Shown here: piece after piece, positions 19,070-30,533 of the stretch | Layout: every line of letters starts with the position of its first letter | Numbering within the stretch: position 1 is the first letter of the stretch | Origin: Blastobasis lacticolella | Lineage: Eukaryota; Arthropoda; Insecta; Lepidoptera; Blastobasidae | Reading direction: 5' to 3' | DNA length: 64,000 bases | NCBI GenBank assembly: GCA_905147135.1 | Contig: LR990056.1 | Span: 17,122,001 to 17,186,000, forward strand | The notes under the pieces: model-generated | What the model saw: the letters and a program-made list of their open reading frames with translations, nothing else | Database searches by the model: none | What the model was told of the DNA's origin: nothing | Made by a program: the position numbers and the translations under genes

Positions 19070-20570
19070 CAACATATTTTATTTTTATTTTTTTATTTAT
19101 TCATTTATTTCAGGCAACTGAGGCCCATATTTATAAATACACAAACAACATAAATACAAAATAAACTAATACAAAATACAGACAAAGATAAAACCTATAC
19201 CTACATACAAATTATTATAAATTGTAAACTAATATATAAAAATATAATTTATTAATATCTTAAAAATAACTATCACTTAATGTCGTTCGGCGGCACCGGA
19301 AATTCTGGGTCGCCCACGGAATCGCCGGTACACCACACCCTTCGGCCAATATTCTTCCCTCATGAAGAAATCCAAATCTGCGGTGGGAACCAACGCCACG
19401 AACGAGTTGAACGTACGTTCATGGCTTGATTCCAAGAGCTGGATCCTCACGAGGTACTTCTTGGTTATGCGGATGTGCTCCTCCACGTCCTTTGCCGTCA
19501 CCGTGTAATGAAGGCGGGACAGGTAGAGCGCAGTCGGAGGTGTCGCAGGGCGCAGCAGGAAGTTGGGACCAGGGTACTGCAGTGCCGCGAAAATTCTGAG
19601 CAGCACGACGTCTACTCTTCTTCTGGACCGTGACAAATCCTTCCTCATCACGGTCCCCGTCGAGGGCGCATGGGGGCTTCAATGCCGCCGATTCTCGCGG
19701 AGTTGAAGCCTCCACGCGGAGGTGTTGGCGCGTAGTCGATGCGCGGACGGGAGCCGCGGGCGCGGTGGGCGCCGGCGTTCGAGCGGCGGGCGCAAGCGAG
19801 CTCGCGGCTGGCTGCGGCGGGCGGGGCGCGGGGTGCGCGTCACGCGGCGGCGGCGGCCCGGCCGAAGCGCGCGCGCCGATGCGGGCCGCGGACGTGTCGG
19901 GTGTCCGTGCGGCAGGCGATGGCGACAAAACTGCTGACTCGAAACTCGAGGCCGCGAGGTCGACACTCGCCCAGCCGCGCTGAATACACACATTAGCAGC
20001 GTCAGCAGGCGACCCGATGACTGTAATAGAGTTGCGCAAAGCGTCGACTTCCTCCCGCACCTCAACTACAGTTTTTTGGGACGCCTCAAATTTTGCTCCC
20101 ATTTCGGCCAGATTTGCCTTCAGGAGCACGATGTCCTTCAGCAACCGGGTGACGTCGACGTGGTCGAAGGTGACGGGCGGGAGCTTATTCAGGTCCCTCG
20201 CCACAAACGTTGGTACGTCGTCTGGATCTGTCTCTTTCAGCAGCGTGATGATGTCCTGTATGCTTCTCGGTGTCCCATCACGCCGTCGCAACACCATCTT
20301 CTCCATCACGTTGAGTGAAGAGTACAGTAACACCTTGGCTTCAGATATGTCCGCCTCCGAGAAGTTGGTTTTGCATATCTGAACGGCACTAACCTCGTCC
20401 ATCACGTCTAATTTTTGCTGTAAGAACGCGAGGAGCTCGTTCACAATGATGTTTGTAGCCATCGCAGTGACGCACGCGCGACGGTTGCACCGCCGCCTCA
20501 GTAAAACACTAATATTACAAAGTTGGCACAACACGACCTACTCACATAGCGCATACGGGTTCCAAGGCAG
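19070..20570 (-). mobile_element. ORF1-only (half-LINE-like) element
   Basis: The element on the minus strand comprises a short leader, the ORF1-like gene and about 190 bp of 3' sequence ending in an A-rich TAAATAAAT-type tail (the + strand shows TTTATTTATT at about 19080-19115). It lies directly downstream of the terminal-exon satellite, with only ~110 bp of ordinary sequence between. No target-site duplication was recognised. Confidence 0.5.
19277..20534 (-). pseudogene. ORF1 (gag-like) of a non-LTR retroelement, one frameshift
   Basis: Read on the minus strand, a frame starting at 20534 (likely start MATNIIVNELL at about 20462) runs 371 codons: a helical N-terminal part, a coiled-coil-like segment (DIVLLKANLAEMGAKFEASQ), an Ala/Pro/Arg-rich linker, then EEGFVTVQKKSRRR. 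Near 19540-19600 the continuation moves to another frame: ALYLSRLHYTVTAKDVEEHI, SFVALVPTADLDFFM, WPKGVVYRRFRGR, ending at 19277. Coiled coil, basic linker and an RRM-like end are typical of ORF1 nucleic-acid-binding proteins. No reverse transcriptase follows; a TTTATTT-rich tract (19080-19115), A-rich on the element strand, appears instead. The frameshift could be real or an assembly slip. Confidence 0.7.
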
Positions 20571-20935
20571 TATTAGTTCGCCCTCGGGCCCATGAGGGTC
20601 TTGAACTTTAACTAACATCTGTCAACTAACTATCGTCTAACTTGACGCTCAAGGGTCTTGTTCGTCTGAATTAGCTTAGCTGTAAGGTGAAATTTATCTT
20701 AAATGTCAGACTATCAAGTCCACTGTCTTTACGATTCTTTGCGTATTTGACCGTTCGCCATTTTGACGGTTTATCCACCACTAGACGAAATGCGAATTAG
20801 ACCGTATTCGACAGACTGCTTTATCTCCACAATTTTATCTTTACAGGTGACACTTCACTTCTCACTGTGGTAAGCCCGTAAACAGAGACTGTTGTCCCTC
20901 CGCGGCGATGCTAGAAAGTGCTTCGGCGGGCCGCG

Positions 20936-21035
20936 GGACAGGACACCGCCCTACGGGACACGGGACAGCGGTCCACGCGACAGCGGTTCACGGAACAGCG
21001 GTCCAAGGGACAGCGGTCCACGGCGGCAGTGGGAG
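20936..21035. repeat. Minisatellite, ~18-bp units
   Basis: GGGACAGCGGTCCACGCGAC, AGCGGTTCACGGAACAGCGG and TCCAAGGGACAGCGGTCCAC show about five units of GGACAGCGGTCCACG. Short and GC-rich within AT-rich intergenic DNA. Confidence 0.75.
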
Positions 21036-21217
21036 GGACACATGCATTTAGTGCGGGACACTTTGTGAGGAACACAATGTTCTCAGTGATGCAACGGAGA
21101 CTTTATGGGAGCGTGTGTGTATTGTGTATTGACGGTATCGAATGTTTCAGCTGGCTGTAGATTCGCCGTTCTGTGTAGATTGTAATCGTCATTGGTAGAG
21201 GTTTGTGGGGGTTGTGC

Positions 21218-21535
21218 GGGGTAAGGGCTACTTTTTAGTGGTAGGAAAGAGTTTCTGTGGATAGTAGGGAATATATATGCCTAAGGGTTTCGTTGACAGG
21301 TTGTATTTGAATTTTGGACAGCCGCTATCTGCAAAATTTGATTTTTATTTTGAAGCTGCAGTGTAGTTGGATCAAATTTCAATTGTAGATTTGTTAGTCC
21401 GGTTTGACCTTGTTGATCCGGAGTAAACAGTATCTTTTTCTAAAAGTAACTAAAGGCCACCATCACCGTTTATGACATAACTCTAGTTTGTTTGAGTGAA
21501 TGAATGCTTTTTTACTACCACTAAAAAGTAACCCC
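21218..21535. mobile_element. MITE with inverted ends
   Basis: The left end GGGGTAAGGGCTACTTTTTA (then GTGGTAG) is matched by CTACCACTAAAAAGTAACCC at 21515-21535. The interior is AT-rich and non-coding. Confidence 0.5.
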
Positions 21536-21739
21536 ACATCTTATAAAGTGCTAAATTGCTACTGCAGTTATTGTAATACTTCAATTTATATAATGCACAA
21601 CCTTAAGTAACAAACTTAAAGAGCAGCTCTGTGACTTGCAAGATGGCATTGTCAAAACACTTCGCAATTGGTTAGAAAAGGTCTGTCAACTGAGGTTTTT
21701 AGCCAATGGGGATGAAGTATTTTGACAGGTACTTACAGT

Positions 21740-23930
21740 TGTGTCATCTGGGATACCAGACTACTTAGAGGCAGTAATTGAAAAATTCGTAGTAATTTCG
21801 CAGTACTTTTTTCTTAAGTTTAACGTAAATAATGTATCATCACGGTTTATAAGTACGATACATTCGCTCATTGCGTGGTACTCTGGTAACTTCCATCTGT
21901 GTTCAATAAATGTTTGTCTCCAAAAACACCATGAATTGTAGGCCTTAAAAAATGACTTATATTTTAATAGATAGATATATTTTTTCATAAGAGAACGTCC
22001 TTGGTTCGGTTCCTGGTCAGACCAAGAGTTGCCACGCACTGTAATATTGTCCTTAGCATTCTTCTTTTTAACTTGCTTCAGAAATAACGAATAACAAACG
22101 GTGGAGAAAATGCTATGCTTCGTAAGTGATAGTTATTAAAAATTGTCCTAGTCAAAACGAATTTTGGGATCGAAAATTATGATTTTTATATTGGAAAAGG
22201 AAAACTAAAGTATTTAGCAATAAAATTCTGAATTATTCGTCTTTCTTTGACAGCTTTAACCGTTTAAGCTGGCAGCTTTAACCGTAGCGTGTATTGGATG
22301 GCTCGTCTTTTCGGCCTATGTGACATCTGCTATTCCTTTTTTGTGTATACAGTTTCATAGCATGAATAGGATAACTTTTAATTAAATGAGAATGTTTGAC
22401 AGTTCTCTTTGGTAATTTGGTCGAGTTTTGACACATTTTTTTGACAACTTAGGAATCGGCTAAGTTATTTTCTATCTCAATTAGGACGTTGCTGATTGGC
22501 TAAAAACTAGTTGAGACGGAACTTAGGCGGTCCCTGTGAAAAATTACAGTGACAGTACCAAAATGGAGCCACTTTAAGGCTCCATATTGATACAGCATCA
22601 AGTTTATACATCTGAGTGTAGAAATAGCAAAGTGACATAGCCAAAGACGGCCAATCCAACGATAAAAATAACAAAATATAAAAAATTGCCTAACGCAATA
22701 GGAGCGTTGTCTTAAAAGTATGTGTGACGATTGTCTTTGTAGTGAATTGTGATTGAAATGGAATGTGTATACTGTAGGACTAAAATCCCTCGCCTACTAT
22801 GTAAGTAGAAGGTAGTCCAAGCTCTTCAGGCTGTGGGTCGGCTGGCGTATTGGCCAATCAGCGATTTAAGTAGCCATTTAGTAGAGTAGCAACACCTATT
22901 GGAATGTAAAAGTGCAATAGCGGCCGTCCGCCATTTTGAAAAAGGATAACCTATAAGGACTTTTTGGCGGGAATTTTGGAGTGAAGTGATTGTTCTTATT
23001 GAATAACTCTTTTATCGTATATATCGGGATTTGATTCACATTTGTGATAGTTTAATGAGTAGCAAATTACCTGTGAAAGTGTAAAGTGGTGGAGAAATGC
23101 AATCAAAAGCAAGAAACTAAACTTTTATGTTGTTCCAAGAAGTCGCATACCTGCAATATCTTACTATCCTGCTATTGTGAGTGAGTTAAGACATGGCTAT
23201 GGCTATAAAAGAAACGTCATTGAACGTTATTTTTCAGCAGAGTCCCTAATGCTGGGACATTATTGAAAACTGTTATTTGTTTCGTTTTTGGCTGATGGCC
23301 CTAGATGCCAATGCCTATTAAAAAAAATCTTTAAAATGGCGGATATGAATGGCGTAATGTATAAATATTTTATATTTACAACGAAAATCCTAATTTATCA
23401 TATTAGAATACAGTTGGTATTGGTTTATTATCGACTGTTAGACAAGATGCTGGCTTTTAACTTGGCGTTGAGATGGTGGTACATATCTGTGTGTATGTTC
23501 GTCTGTGTACATGGAGCCAATTACCCAACCGACCCACTATGAAGAGTTTGATGGTAGTGTAAGCTTTAGGCACCTGATGTTCATTTGTGCCTATAATTAA
23601 AAGTTTAAATATAAATCTCCCAAGGTGTGAAACGTACATATGTCGACATAATTCATTCATTTTATTTACATTTATTATTTAATAGCAGAATATTGGATGT
23701 TGTATTTTGAGTGGAGTCAAATTTTTATACTCTAGTTTATATTGCGGACGCGAGACGAGAAAATATTAATAGATGATATCAATAAATTGGTGACACCAAT
23801 ATGTTAACTGTAGGTTACTATTAGCTATTGTAAATATTTAAGTATACATTTTAGACGTGTCCAGTGTATTGTACAGTTTTCGTAATTATTTTAGCGCGTG
23901 TGTAAATAAGCATTGTGTGGAGCGAAGGTA
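21740..23930. other. Intergenic AT-rich stretch, nothing supported
   Basis: Only short frames with no recognisable protein or splice structure are present. Scattered short palindromes (for example around 21651-21727) may be ends of decayed MITEs. Confidence 0.4.
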
Positions 23931-23935
23931 GTGAG

Positions 23936-24042
23936 TCGACGAAATTGTTTAATCTTTCAGTGCGGAATAGGAACGAAATAGTTTAATCTTTCAGTGCGAA
24001 ATAAGAACGAAATTGTTTCATCTTTTAGTACGAAATAGGATG
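23936..24042. repeat. Three tandem ~38-bp units
   Basis: AACGAAATTGTTTAATCTTT then CAGTGCGGAATAGG recurs three times with minor changes (GTTTCATCTTTTAGTACG in the third). Non-coding. Confidence 0.75.
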
Positions 24043-24269
24043 TTACAGATGTAGTTACCTCAGTAGCTTTTTGGGCTTCATTGACACATAATTACAGTTG
24101 AAGAGGTGAACGGTTATTACGTTCTTTGAGGGTGGACTAATAAGTGCTGGAACCCTTTTGAACCGCTCGTATCTACGTGAGTGCTCGCGAGCGCTACCTA
24201 TCCCTTTCACACTCGTGTTAAGTTGGTAGAGATAGAAAATACAGGCATTTGAAGGCGATCGCACTTCGT

Positions 24270-24445
24270 TGTCACTGTGAGGACTAAGATGAAATGCCTC
24301 ATGCCTGTAATTGCGCTGGCTACCTTATCCATCAAACCGGAAAAGAATAATGCAAGCATTGTTGCTTGGCGGCAGAAATAGATAAGACGGTGGCACTCAC
24401 CCAGGCGGACTCCTCAGGCTTGACAGAGTCCTACCACCTGATATT
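24270..24445 (+). repeat. Family F repeat
   Basis: It carries TTGTCACTGTGAGGACTAAG, GCCTGTAATTGCGCTGGC and CCCAGGCGGACTCCTCAGGC, ending with CAGAGTCCTACCACCTGAT. The same text recurs at about 42600-42835 (+), 53440-53710 (-) and partly 3870-4045 (-). No coding or tRNA-like head is seen, so the class is unknown. Confidence 0.6.
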
Positions 24446-24534
24446 TACTATTTACTTGCAAGCGTGCGATTGAGACGAGGCCCTACGGAGTCTAACAAGC
24501 CGAAAACTAATCGAGGAATCAACTCGAAATTTGC

Positions 24535-24665
24535 TGTGTGAGTAAATAATTATGATCCGGACGCCTTCAAGGCTAGAGAGAATAGGCTATTTCTAGACAG
24601 ACATGCTCCATCTTCGGCCGAATCGTCACTTACCACCAGGTGGTATCCTCTCGCGCCGCTCCATA
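24535..24665 (+). repeat. Family E (CR1 3' end) fragment, intergenic
   Basis: GATCCGGACGCCTTCAAGGC and GACATGCTCCATCTTCGGCC identify it; the 5' part is lost and no open frame remains. It directly follows a family F copy. Confidence 0.5.
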
Positions 24666-24679
24666 CCCCAGAAAGCTAC

Positions 24680-27190
24680 TGAGTACAGTATATGGATCTG
24701 TAAGCATGCTACATTTTTCGTAAAGTATAACTTTGGTCTCTGTGACGGCGTTAATCGCGAGCACGAAAGTAAATAAAATTTCATACTTTGGTGTTTAGTG
24801 TATCAATAAAGAATCACATTATTTTGCTTATATTTTAGTGTAAAAGATACGATACTTTGTTGTGTGTGACAGCTGTCACAGGCACGAGGTGTATATTTTA
24901 CGTACCGAAGCGACGAAACTAATCCGTAATTCTTTGCAATCCAACATATTATTTTAATTCATACATACTAAATGAATGAATGAATCTCTTGTTTTAATTC
25001 GTCAATGGTTTAAATACGTTTGATATCTTTCCGCGTGAAGGGAAAGGAACATTCCTGAAAAGTAGCGACTTTAATGCTTAGACTTGACTGATTTGGGAAC
25101 GTAGCCATATTATGAGCCAGTCACCTTTGAACTAATCTTTGGTAGTCAACTTTTTCGTTTAGTTGTGGCTTGCTTACTTGCGCTAGCAGGCGTGTGAAGG
25201 CTCGCTCTGTCCCTTTTGCAGCTGTAGCGATGGCTGCCAGAATCATTTTCCGTTGCCCATCTGCGACACAGACTATATATAGTGCGGATCATAATGGCGT
25301 AAAAGAAACTAAAGCTTCCGCCAGACCGGCGCGTCAGCGACGAAACTGGAGAGTCTACAACACGAAACAGCGTGCACACCCCACGCGGCTGCCGCGTGAA
25401 CCGCGAAGCTCATTTGTTTAAATGAAATAAATAAATAATCCGTTTATTACACCAATCTCACACATGACAATATTGGTACATTCACAATTGACATAGACAC
25501 AAAAACATATAAAGTGAAAAATGTCACTGAATTTCCGCGCCGTTTTCGCGTAGGTGTGCAAGGCGCCATAAGATGACAGGGGCAGCGTTCGCCGCGCGAT
25601 AAACGCTCCCGCTCTGTAGTCGCTTTAGTCGCGCCGGCTAGGCCCGAGCTTAACATGCCGTGATTTTGCAACAGACGTCTGACTGACAGGCCTGGGCGCC
25701 TGTGTCTTGATTTACGGGATATGGCCAAAATGCAGTTTGTATGTAAATAAGCAATAATATTTAGTGCAATCACAATGCAAGTTAATTTCTGATAGTGCGA
25801 ATATGTATAGAAATGAGGAGATCACGATGTAATTGTAAGAGGTACCCTCTTATGCCAAAATGGGTTTGTTTTACTCACAATTCGAGCAGTAACCGGCAGT
25901 TTCACTATCACACCATTTTAAGTTATATCTCCACTAGGAAAAGCTTAGTATAGCTTGAAAGCGGACCGCGGACTCCTAATTCCTGCGAACAATGAGTAAA
26001 AGTTAATCATAACGATGAGAAGATAACCTTTTTGGCTAAGGCTTTCCTACTGTGTTACATCGTGTAATAACTGCCCATCTAATACAATCATGTTGCAAAC
26101 AACACGTACAAGGCGGTCACAAAATCTCTGCACCTAGCTGGAATGTGACAACCCTCTCATTTGATGAAGATATAGTACGAAGTTAAACCTTATTACCATG
26201 CAAACAAGGTAGTTTTTACCCGATAGTGTGTCTTCAATGCCATGTGCACAGCGATGTGACCGTTTTGTCCAATCGTTTTATAGATTTGTATGTCTCGTGC
26301 GTCTATCAAACGGATTGTTATCAATGTGTCAAAATTACTTCAGGGCAAGTTTTATTCATTCGACTTTGTAAGCTAGCTTTGCTATGATGCCTTATAAAAA
26401 TATTTTCTCTGTTCCCACTTTCATTTTAATTTGAAAAATTGATAGTAAACAGATATATTCAGATGACAGTAGTGATGATAATAGTGATATGATGATGGTA
26501 ACCATATGACAGCAAACATGCCTTGAAGGGACATAGGAAGATGGAATGAAAAATCTATTACTAACCGATAAACCACTGTCCACCTGGTTGGACGATTAGG
26601 AAACTTTATATTTGTTCTTTTAGTATTTGTAGTTGCATTACAATACCGTGACATCACTCGCTTTGCCGGCACTGTGGAAAGCTTTAGCTCTATACAATAT
26701 TTGTGTAGCTGACAACGCAATATTGTTCAATATGACTGTCTTCATTCAGACCAATTCGGATTGAATGTATTTGCATTTTACATTTACAAAACATATTGAT
26801 ACTTTGTATGGACGTCTTTCAATTAGAAAATTACGTGGATTGAAAATAATAATGTTCAAAATCATCAATCGAGTTACAAGTATTATGTAGTCCTTTTAAC
26901 TTTGGATTGTGTCTTAGGATCACGAGAATCACAATATCATTTTATCTCTAAATATTAAACTGTACATAATAGTTTTAGTGCTGCTAGCTCTAATGTTTTA
27001 TCATTTTTCAGATGATAGATTTATATATTTTATTTGTAAGATACAATGCATAACATAGACGTGTTTGTTTTACCAATATTTGCGACCATTTTAAGTAGCT
27101 CCTTTAGCATGGATTGCAATAGCATGAGTAGAGAAAACATAGTTATGTAAGCAGGTGTGGCTGCAAGTATGAGTAAAATGCGAGACATCG
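24680..27190. other. Intergenic stretch, nothing supported
   Basis: A moderately GC-rich segment (about 25170-25420 and 25540-25700) gives open frames of 80-108 codons on both strands, but none resembles a known family. They lack splice or start context. Probably fragments of unrecognised repeats. Confidence 0.35.
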
Positions 27191-27198
27191 AGTGCGTT

Positions 27199-27566
27199 GG
27201 GTTGTAACGGAGGCTTTGTAGTTGAGGCGGAGGTGGATGCAGAGGTTAACGGAGGCGGAGGTGAAAGTCGAAATGGAAAAATTTGGAATTCATGGTTTAT
27301 CGACGCATTAGAAAGTAAAAATATTTATTTCAAATAGATACATTTATAGCAGACTTTCTTTAAAATACAAACATTACGTATTATTATTCAAAATTAAGGA
27401 ATAGCAAATTATATTTCAGTTCAGATCAGCGTCGCTGCTAGCGCGTTGTATTATGACGTAAATAAACCTCGGTTACAACTCCGCAAAAGTTTTACGGAGG
27501 CGGAGGTATGACTTCTTGCGGAACTTCCGCAGTAACGGAGGCGGAGGTGAACTTCCGTTACAACCC
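27199..27566. mobile_element. MITE with GGAGGCGGAGG subrepeats
   Basis: GGGTTGTAACGGA at the left end is matched by TCCGTTACAACCC at the right. Just inside both ends are copies of ACGGAGGCGGAGGT (three near the right end, two near the left). The middle is AT-rich. Size and ends suit a non-autonomous hAT-like element, but I could not see the 8-bp duplication such an element should leave. Confidence 0.5.
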
Positions 27567-28069
27567 TAATTTGAAGTTACTTTAGTGAAAAGTAAATGTA
27601 AATGCTAAGAAATGCATAATGAAGTGTGATCTTCTGATTTATTCTAAATCTTGTCGAATATCTTACTTGTGGATGTATAATAAATGTCTACTTAAACTGG
27701 TCTGAATATATATTTAGTCAACAATATATATACATATAATTAATAAACAAATATATATGATTATGTATTACATAGATTAAGCGAAGATGCTTTCTGTCGA
27801 CACACATAAGTAATTGAATTTATTTAATATTAAAATTGGCTTTTTCATATATTATTTTAACTTGCCAATAAACGAGGCATGAATAGAGATTATTTTTTAT
27901 TTACTACTTATCCCTTTTTAAACGCCGACGTAAAAAGAGTAGTGTAATTTTAGGTTTGTTTGTGGCGTCGTAGCTCGTCGTAGTGGATAGATCGATTTCG
28001 ATCGATCGGTTTTCTTATTCAAATAGGTTCAGAAGTTTGGGTACAGTCTGGTAAGAAAGTAAATAAGGA

Positions 28070-28450
28070 CTACAGTGCCACAAACTTAACTGACCCGGTG
28101 ACGTCGCTGTTCAATGGTCAATCTGCCGATCTGCCACGCAAGAGGTCCCGGGTTCGATTCCCGGCCGTGCAGAAATTGAAATGACGAATTTTAATTTCTG
28201 TTACGGGTCTAGGTGTTCTATGTATAATAAGTATGTATTTAAGTAGTATATCAGTTATCTAGCACCCATAGCACAAGCTTTGCTTAGTTTGGGGCTACAT
28301 GGCGCTGTGTGAATTTGTCCACGAATATTTATTTATTTTTTATTTTGTTGGTGACAACGAAATGACATCAAAATGGTTTCATGGTGGTCACAACTAGCCA
28401 CCCAGTTTCCAGTTTTAGCCACCGGGTCAGGTAAGTATGAGGCACTTTAC
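28070..28450 (+). repeat. Family M MITE interrupted by a family G SINE
   Basis: The ends AGTGCCACAAACTTAACTGA and CACCGGGTCAGGTAAGTATG are inverted matches (both contain the GACCCGGTG/CACCGGGTC core). The centre 28115-28345 is a family G SINE with head (TCTGCCACGCAAGAGG, GGGTTCGATTCCCGG). Other family M pieces beginning GTGCCACAAAC are at about 36-125, 4093-4195 and 8693-8760. Confidence 0.6.
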
Positions 28451-28649
28451 TGCTCTTGCAAGAATGAATTTCTGTCAGTGACTACTTCTGCTGTCAAGTA
28501 GCGCCCTCGAAATTTTCACGGCTTTCTTGCCAGACTGTACATGTAGACTGTCGGGAGGATATCTCTCTCTATCAGAGGGGGACTCTTGTAATACGAGAAC
28601 TTTCGAATTAGACATAAGGAGACCAATTAATATTCAGCCAGACGTGACG

Positions 28650-29440
28650 GGCTCATGAGTAGTGCGGGGAATATTGCTCTGCACTGTTTCTTGAAATCCA
28701 GCAGGTATTTGACCGGGTTTGGCCCAAGGACCTGCTATGCACTCCTCCTAGGCTCCCCCACCCTATGGATCTAATTTTAAAATCATACCTACAGGGAAGA
28801 AGGGAAAATATCTACGGTAGTGCAAGGAAAAAATCCGAAAAACGGAAACATTGCGAAGTCCGGACAGACCTGCGCGAACTCCAGATAACTTGCTTCGAAC
28901 AATTCTTGTGTCTAAAGCCTAGGTCCACTTCGGGTAACTGAGCCAGTGAAGTAAGTAGTAAGTCATGCCAGGTCCTCGACACGTGAAATTAAGACGGGAG
29001 TAGGTACCGCATGGTTCAGTCCTGGGTGTTGTGGTCTACAACATCTTGGTCTACCTATCGATCCCAATGTGACCATGGCAACCTATGCGGATAAGATTGC
29101 GTTTATTGCCAGCCATAAGTGTCTAGATAAGGCGTCAACTTAGTACAATAAATAAATGGCTGCTGCGTAAGTGGAGCATCTAGACCAGCTCACAAAAATC
29201 TTATTACATTACATTCACGCTTAGAAGAGGAAACTGGCCACCAGTCAGACTCTGAATATATTTTGCACCAATTGGAAAGAATACATCGACAATATAAGAA
29301 GCCAAATACCTAAATCTTAAATACATAAAACAAGCTCATGAGGAGGGATTCTGCCTGTCCGTTGATAACAAACTCTTAATATACAACTTAACTGAAATCC
29401 GAGCCGCTACCCTGTCATAGTTGAGGAAATAGCCTGTTAC
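28650..29440 (+). pseudogene. Degenerate Jockey-type reverse transcriptase
   Basis: The + strand reads LFLEIQQVFDRVWPKDLLC and MDLILKSYLQGRR (about 28685-28800), then after breaks VPHGSVLGVVVYNILVYLSI and VTMATYADKIAFIASHKC (about 29010-29115). Later fragments include KWLLRKWS and TFTLRRGNWPPV. These are the FLDIEQAFD, PQGSVLGP, YADD and late RT motifs of Jockey/BS-like LINEs. The YADD box is changed to YADK and several stops are present, so it is dead. Confidence 0.72.
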
Positions 29441-29720
29441 AAGGAAAAGTATGATCAAAGTTTGTTGGATACAGACAGAAATGTGAAACGACCGAAAGGA
29501 TTCCATGTCATTTAGTGACTATTTATTATAATTACCCTGTTATAGCCATTTCTTCTTTTTTATATGCAGGACAATATCAAGGAAAATAGCGGAGCCTTTG
29601 GGCAGTGACATCACCTCATTTTCTTCGAACTGAGACTATGTAACCCTATGTAAACTTAATGATTTTATGAGTGTACAATTAGAATTACCTACCTGTTTAT
29701 ACAATACAAGTAGATAATAG

Positions 29721-30095
29721 CTTTTACTGCTGAGGTCTTATTTTCGCCAGCGTAGGATATGATGAAGTAATTAAGTATCTATTGATCGTTACATAGATGG
29801 AAAGCCTCAGAAATTACATGAACGTTGTTTTATCTACTATTATCTACTTGTATTTTACTGCTGAGGTCTTATTTTCGCTAGCGTAGGATATGATGAAGTA
29901 ATTAAGTATCTACTGATCGTTACATCGATGGAAAGCCTCAGAAATTAAATGAACGTTGTTTTATATACTATTATCTACTTGTATTTTACTGCTGAGGTCT
30001 TATTTTCGCCAGCGTAGGATATGATGAAGTAATCAAGTATCTACTGATCGGGACATCGATGGAAAGCCTCAGAGATTAAATGCACGTTCTTATAG
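29721..30095. repeat. Three tandem 131-bp units
   Basis: TACTGCTGAGGTCTTATTTT recurs at 29725, 29856 and 29987. Each is followed by GCGTAGGATATGATGAAGTA and GATGGAAAGCCTCAGA; the third unit is cut short. The units differ at few positions, so the duplication is recent. Confidence 0.9.
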
Positions 30096-30285
30096 TTTTT
30101 TAGGTAGGTAGGTATAATACTTAACTCTAATGAAAATGTTGAAGATGGTAACTCCAATAAGCACTGAAAATTCCGATACAAAAATAATAGAAGGTACCTA
30201 CCAACCGCTAAAATTTGTTTCGACAGAAAATCGAAATGATTAAACTTATGGTTGATATCATTTAAGTACTTATTTCTGGAGTAAG

Positions 30286-30533
30286 AGCGTCGGTGGCTTA
30301 TAGGGTACCGGCTCCGACTCGCAAGCGAGAGGTACGTATATCAAGTTCGATCCCCAGTACCACCGTACCGATGACTTTTTTTGAGTTACTTTTACGGAGA
30401 GGGATAACATCGCGAGGGAATTTGTACAGTGAGCTGATGTGTAACCCAATCTGGTCAGGTTCCCCAACAGGGTCACAGCGGCCAGACGGCAGTGAAGGCG
30501 GACCCCGGGCATACGAGAGCACAACCGAGCAGA
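30286..30533 (+). repeat. Family T SINE with internal deletions
   Basis: The head is GAGCGTCGGTGGCTTATAGG, ACTCGCAAGCGAGAGG and AAGTTCGATCCCC. The body is shortened but keeps GGTTCCCCAACAGGGTCAC and CGGACCCCGGGC, ending GAGCACAACCGAG. Confidence 0.65.

Noticed and set aside
19630..19983. Plus-strand frames of 71-117 codons rich in Ala/Arg/Gly
   Set aside because: They are antisense to the GC-rich linker of the ORF1-like gene and have no independent support.
25146..25773. Host exons suggested by moderately GC-rich frames
   Set aside because: No recognisable protein and no matching splice phases. Frames on both strands are equally open.
28115..28180. tRNA-Gly gene
   Set aside because: The cloverleaf-like head is followed by the same SINE body found in eight or more places. 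The A box and acceptor pairing are degraded.
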